Shown in pieces: positions 6,483-7,760 of a DNA stretch of 7,760 bases; position 1 is the first letter of the stretch; the number at the start of each line of letters is the position of its first letter. This DNA is from Firmicutes bacterium UBA6811 (GTDB lineage: Bacteria > Bacillota > SHA-98 > UBA4971), in the NCBI GenBank assembly GCA_002452295.1, contig DKEX01000018.1, positions 1,451 through 9,210 of the forward strand, read 5' to 3'. The notes beneath the pieces are model-generated. The model was not told the DNA's origin and did no database searches. It worked only from the letters and a program-made list of their open reading frames with translations. Both the position numbers and the translations under genes were made by a program.

Positions 6483-6488
6483 CTCCCC
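6483..6488 (-). promoter_or_regulatory. Ribosome-binding site of the 389-residue cupredoxin gene
   Basis: GGGGAG on the minus strand lies 8 bases before ATG 6474, a well-placed Shine-Dalgarno sequence that confirms this start. A second GGGAG directly abuts the ATG and is too close to act as a binding site. Confidence 0.6.
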
Positions 6489-6659
6489 TCTCGTAATGAG
6501 AAACCGAGGTACCGTGCTGATAGTCCTTATCCTGCTCGTGCCTGCCGGAGAGCCCCTCGCGTCTCCGCCAGACCCAGGTGCCTCACCGGAATCGAAGGGC
6601 CCCCTGACACGGTCGCCCTCCAACTCATCGCGCTCGACCTACACCGCTGGAATTGTCCG

Positions 6660-6847
6660 CCTCACTGGAGTCGCTCCTCGTCGCGGTTGCTCTGCTCCGC
6701 AGTCGCTCGCCACCACAGCTGCTCCTTGTCGCATTCGCGCCACACCACAGTCGCTTCACACCGAAGTCTCTCCTCACCGCAGCCCACCGCAGCCGTCCCA
6801 CGTGGCAGCCGCCCCAAGCCGTAATCGCCCCACGCCGCACTACCGAG
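6660..6847. repeat. Degenerate 16-base tandem repeat array, about 12 units
   Basis: On the plus strand successive units resemble CCTCACCGCAGTCGCT. Unit starts are near 6660, 6676, 6692, 6708, 6724, 6739, 6756, 6772, 6784, 6800, 6816 and 6832, and the last unit is weak. Most units are 16 bases long, with single units of 15, 17 and 12. A 16-base period is not a multiple of three, so the array should not code for protein; the short frames on both strands through it are judged spurious. It fills most of the 389-base gap between the stop of the rightmost cupredoxin gene and the start of the next one. Conservation between units is moderate, suggesting an old array. The remaining 6475-6659 shows no gene that I can support. 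Confidence 0.65.
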
Positions 6848-6863
6848 CGCCCGTCACTGCCTG

Positions 6864-7760
6864 TCAAGTGGCTCCGCGCTCGCTCCGGGATTCCCCCGGA
6901 AGCGCGCGAGGCCCCACTTTTATGCACGGTAGCGGCGTGATCGCCGTGGGCAATTCCGGCGACAATGAGGCTGGATACGGGCGCCTGAGCACTTGCACCT
7001 CACTCACCATGCCTCCAAAGGACGTGCCCGCGTTCGTGTTTTTGTGATAGTTGCGGTTGTAAAGTGGATATATGCCGGGCTCAGGGGCGGTGAATACCGC
7101 ATCCACGGTTTGACCGGCAGCGAAGTAGAGGGTGTCCTTCCAGTAAGAGAGGTCCTCACCCCCGAGACCCCGGACCGGCGTGGCGTCCTGGCCTATAACC
7201 TTCAGTGGTATGCCTAGTATCTGGATGGAGTGCTGCTGATAGCCGACGTTCACGAACCTCAGGAGGACCTTTTCTTCAGGGTAAGCCAAGATCCCAGCAG
7301 CGTACGGTTGCGTGGGCAGGGACGGGTCGTCCGCAGGCTTCACGGTATCCGGGTACGACCTCCCGTTGATGAGCCAGTACTCCGGGCGGTACTCGGTCCA
7401 GTCGAACTCCTGGACAGAGGCGACGAGGTGGTGCGGATGGGCGTCGAGCTCGGTCAGGAAGATCAGGTACTCCCGACGGAACTCGGTAGCGGGGTCGTTG
7501 TACGCAAACCGCCTGCCCCTGTAGAGCGGCTCCTTCTCGAGGAGGGGCCGCACCACGAGGGGTCCGACCATCCCCATCTGGATGTGCTCCACCGGCTCGA
7601 AATGGCAGTGGTAGAGGTAAGTGCCGGGGTTCAACGGCTTGTAGTAGTATACGAAGTCCCTTCCCACGGGAACCGAGATGGACGCCTCCGGCACGCCGTC
7701 CCAAAGCGGGATCTGGTTCGGGAAGCCGTGCCAGTGGATGGTGTGCGAGTCGTCCAGATC
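6864..7760 (-). CDS. Multicopper oxidase (laccase-like), 5' end cut by the window
   Basis: 298 residues of a multicopper oxidase are visible; the N-terminus lies beyond the right edge, and the frame is open to base 7760. The visible part begins within domain 1 with HTIHWHG (6-12), the type 2/3 copper motif. It continues with YHCHFEPVEHIQMGM (50-64), where Cys52, His59 and a Met form a probable type 1 site in the same domain, as in two-domain laccases and NirK-type proteins. WLINGRSYPDT and AGQTVDAVF follow. The histidine cluster expected in the next domain is reduced to YQQHSIQILG, and the C-terminal HCH is absent (YNRNYHKNTNAGTSFGGM). Copper binding is plausible in domain 1, but the full catalytic set is not evident. 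After GGM the chain runs about 48 residues further than the scaffold, ending in a Pro/Arg-rich tail. Whether a signal peptide exists cannot be seen. Confidence 0.85.
   Translation of the reverse strand, partial: DLDDSHTIHWHGFPNQIPLWDGVPEASISVPVGRDFVYYYKPLNPGTYLYHCHFEPVEHIQMGMVGPLVVRPLLEKEPLYRGRRFAYNDPATEFRREYLIFLTELDAHPHHLVASVQEFDWTEYRPEYWLINGRSYPDTVKPADDPSLPTQPYAAGILAYPEEKVLLRFVNVGYQQHSIQILGIPLKVIGQDATPVRGLGGEDLSYWKDTLYFAAGQTVDAVFTAPEPGIYPLYNRNYHKNTNAGTSFGGMVSEVQVLRRPYPASLSPELPTAITPLPCIKVGPRALPGESRSERGAT
6877..6908 (-). repeat. Strong GC-rich imperfect hairpin at the 3' end of the laccase-like gene
   Basis: TCCGGG (6884-6889) and CCCGGA (6895-6900) pair perfectly around a 5-base loop. The stem continues through CGC / GCG past one bulged A, then through a further CGC / GCG past a mismatch. 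It overlaps the last codons, ending about 11 bases before the TGA stop. No T-run follows on the minus strand. It could stabilise the 3' end of the mRNA or pause RNA polymerase before the tandem-repeat gap. Confidence 0.45.

Noticed and set aside
6625..6927. Minus-strand 100-residue frame between the oxidase genes
   Set aside because: It overlaps the end of the laccase-like gene in another frame and consists largely of the 16-base repeat, giving Arg/Ser/Gly-rich low-complexity protein.
6496..7047. Plus-strand frame opening MRNRGTVLIVLILLVPAGEPLASP, resembling a signal peptide
   Set aside because: It has no ribosome-binding site. It then runs through the 16-base repeats and antisense to the laccase-like gene, and the rest of the chain has no recognisable domain.

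Overview
The window looks like bacterial chromosome of moderate to high GC. Genes are closely spaced, several start with GTG or TTG, and most have strong purine-rich Shine-Dalgarno sequences. That fits a GC-rich Bacillota or a similar lineage, but no marker gene fixes the taxon. No tRNA, rRNA, IS element or CRISPR array is visible.

Left part (about 295-2662, minus strand): a sugar-acid catabolic group read right to left. KDPG aldolase (eda) comes first, then 2-keto-3-deoxygluconate kinase (kdgK), then a small AllA-like cupin of uncertain role. The kinase makes KDPG and the aldolase splits it to pyruvate and glyceraldehyde-3-phosphate, the lower Entner-Doudoroff / hexuronate route. kdgK and the cupin are clearly lower in GC than eda. 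An 8-bp perfect hairpin lies between kdgK and the cupin gene. Positions 1-294 hold no convincing gene.

Middle (2663-4107): a non-coding region of about 600 bases, then a plus-strand IclR-family regulator divergent from eda. Related 17-base near-palindromes (roughly GTYGC-N7-GYGCARC) occur upstream of kdgK, upstream of eda and upstream of the regulator. This suggests that the regulator controls itself and the sugar-acid genes.

Right part (4286-7760, minus strand): three tandem multicopper-oxidase-like cupredoxin genes. The rightmost is cut by the window edge and keeps copper motifs in its first domain (HxHG and HCH...H...M). The other two are joined by a 4-base ATGA overlap. Both replace the HCH segment with the same ESG sequence, and they have lost further ligands to different degrees. 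Neither has a signal peptide. The gap between the first and second of these genes contains about twelve units of a degenerate 16-base tandem repeat, which would otherwise be mistaken for small ORFs. The sugar-acid group and the cupredoxin group converge at about 4108-4285, and nothing in the sequence links them functionally.
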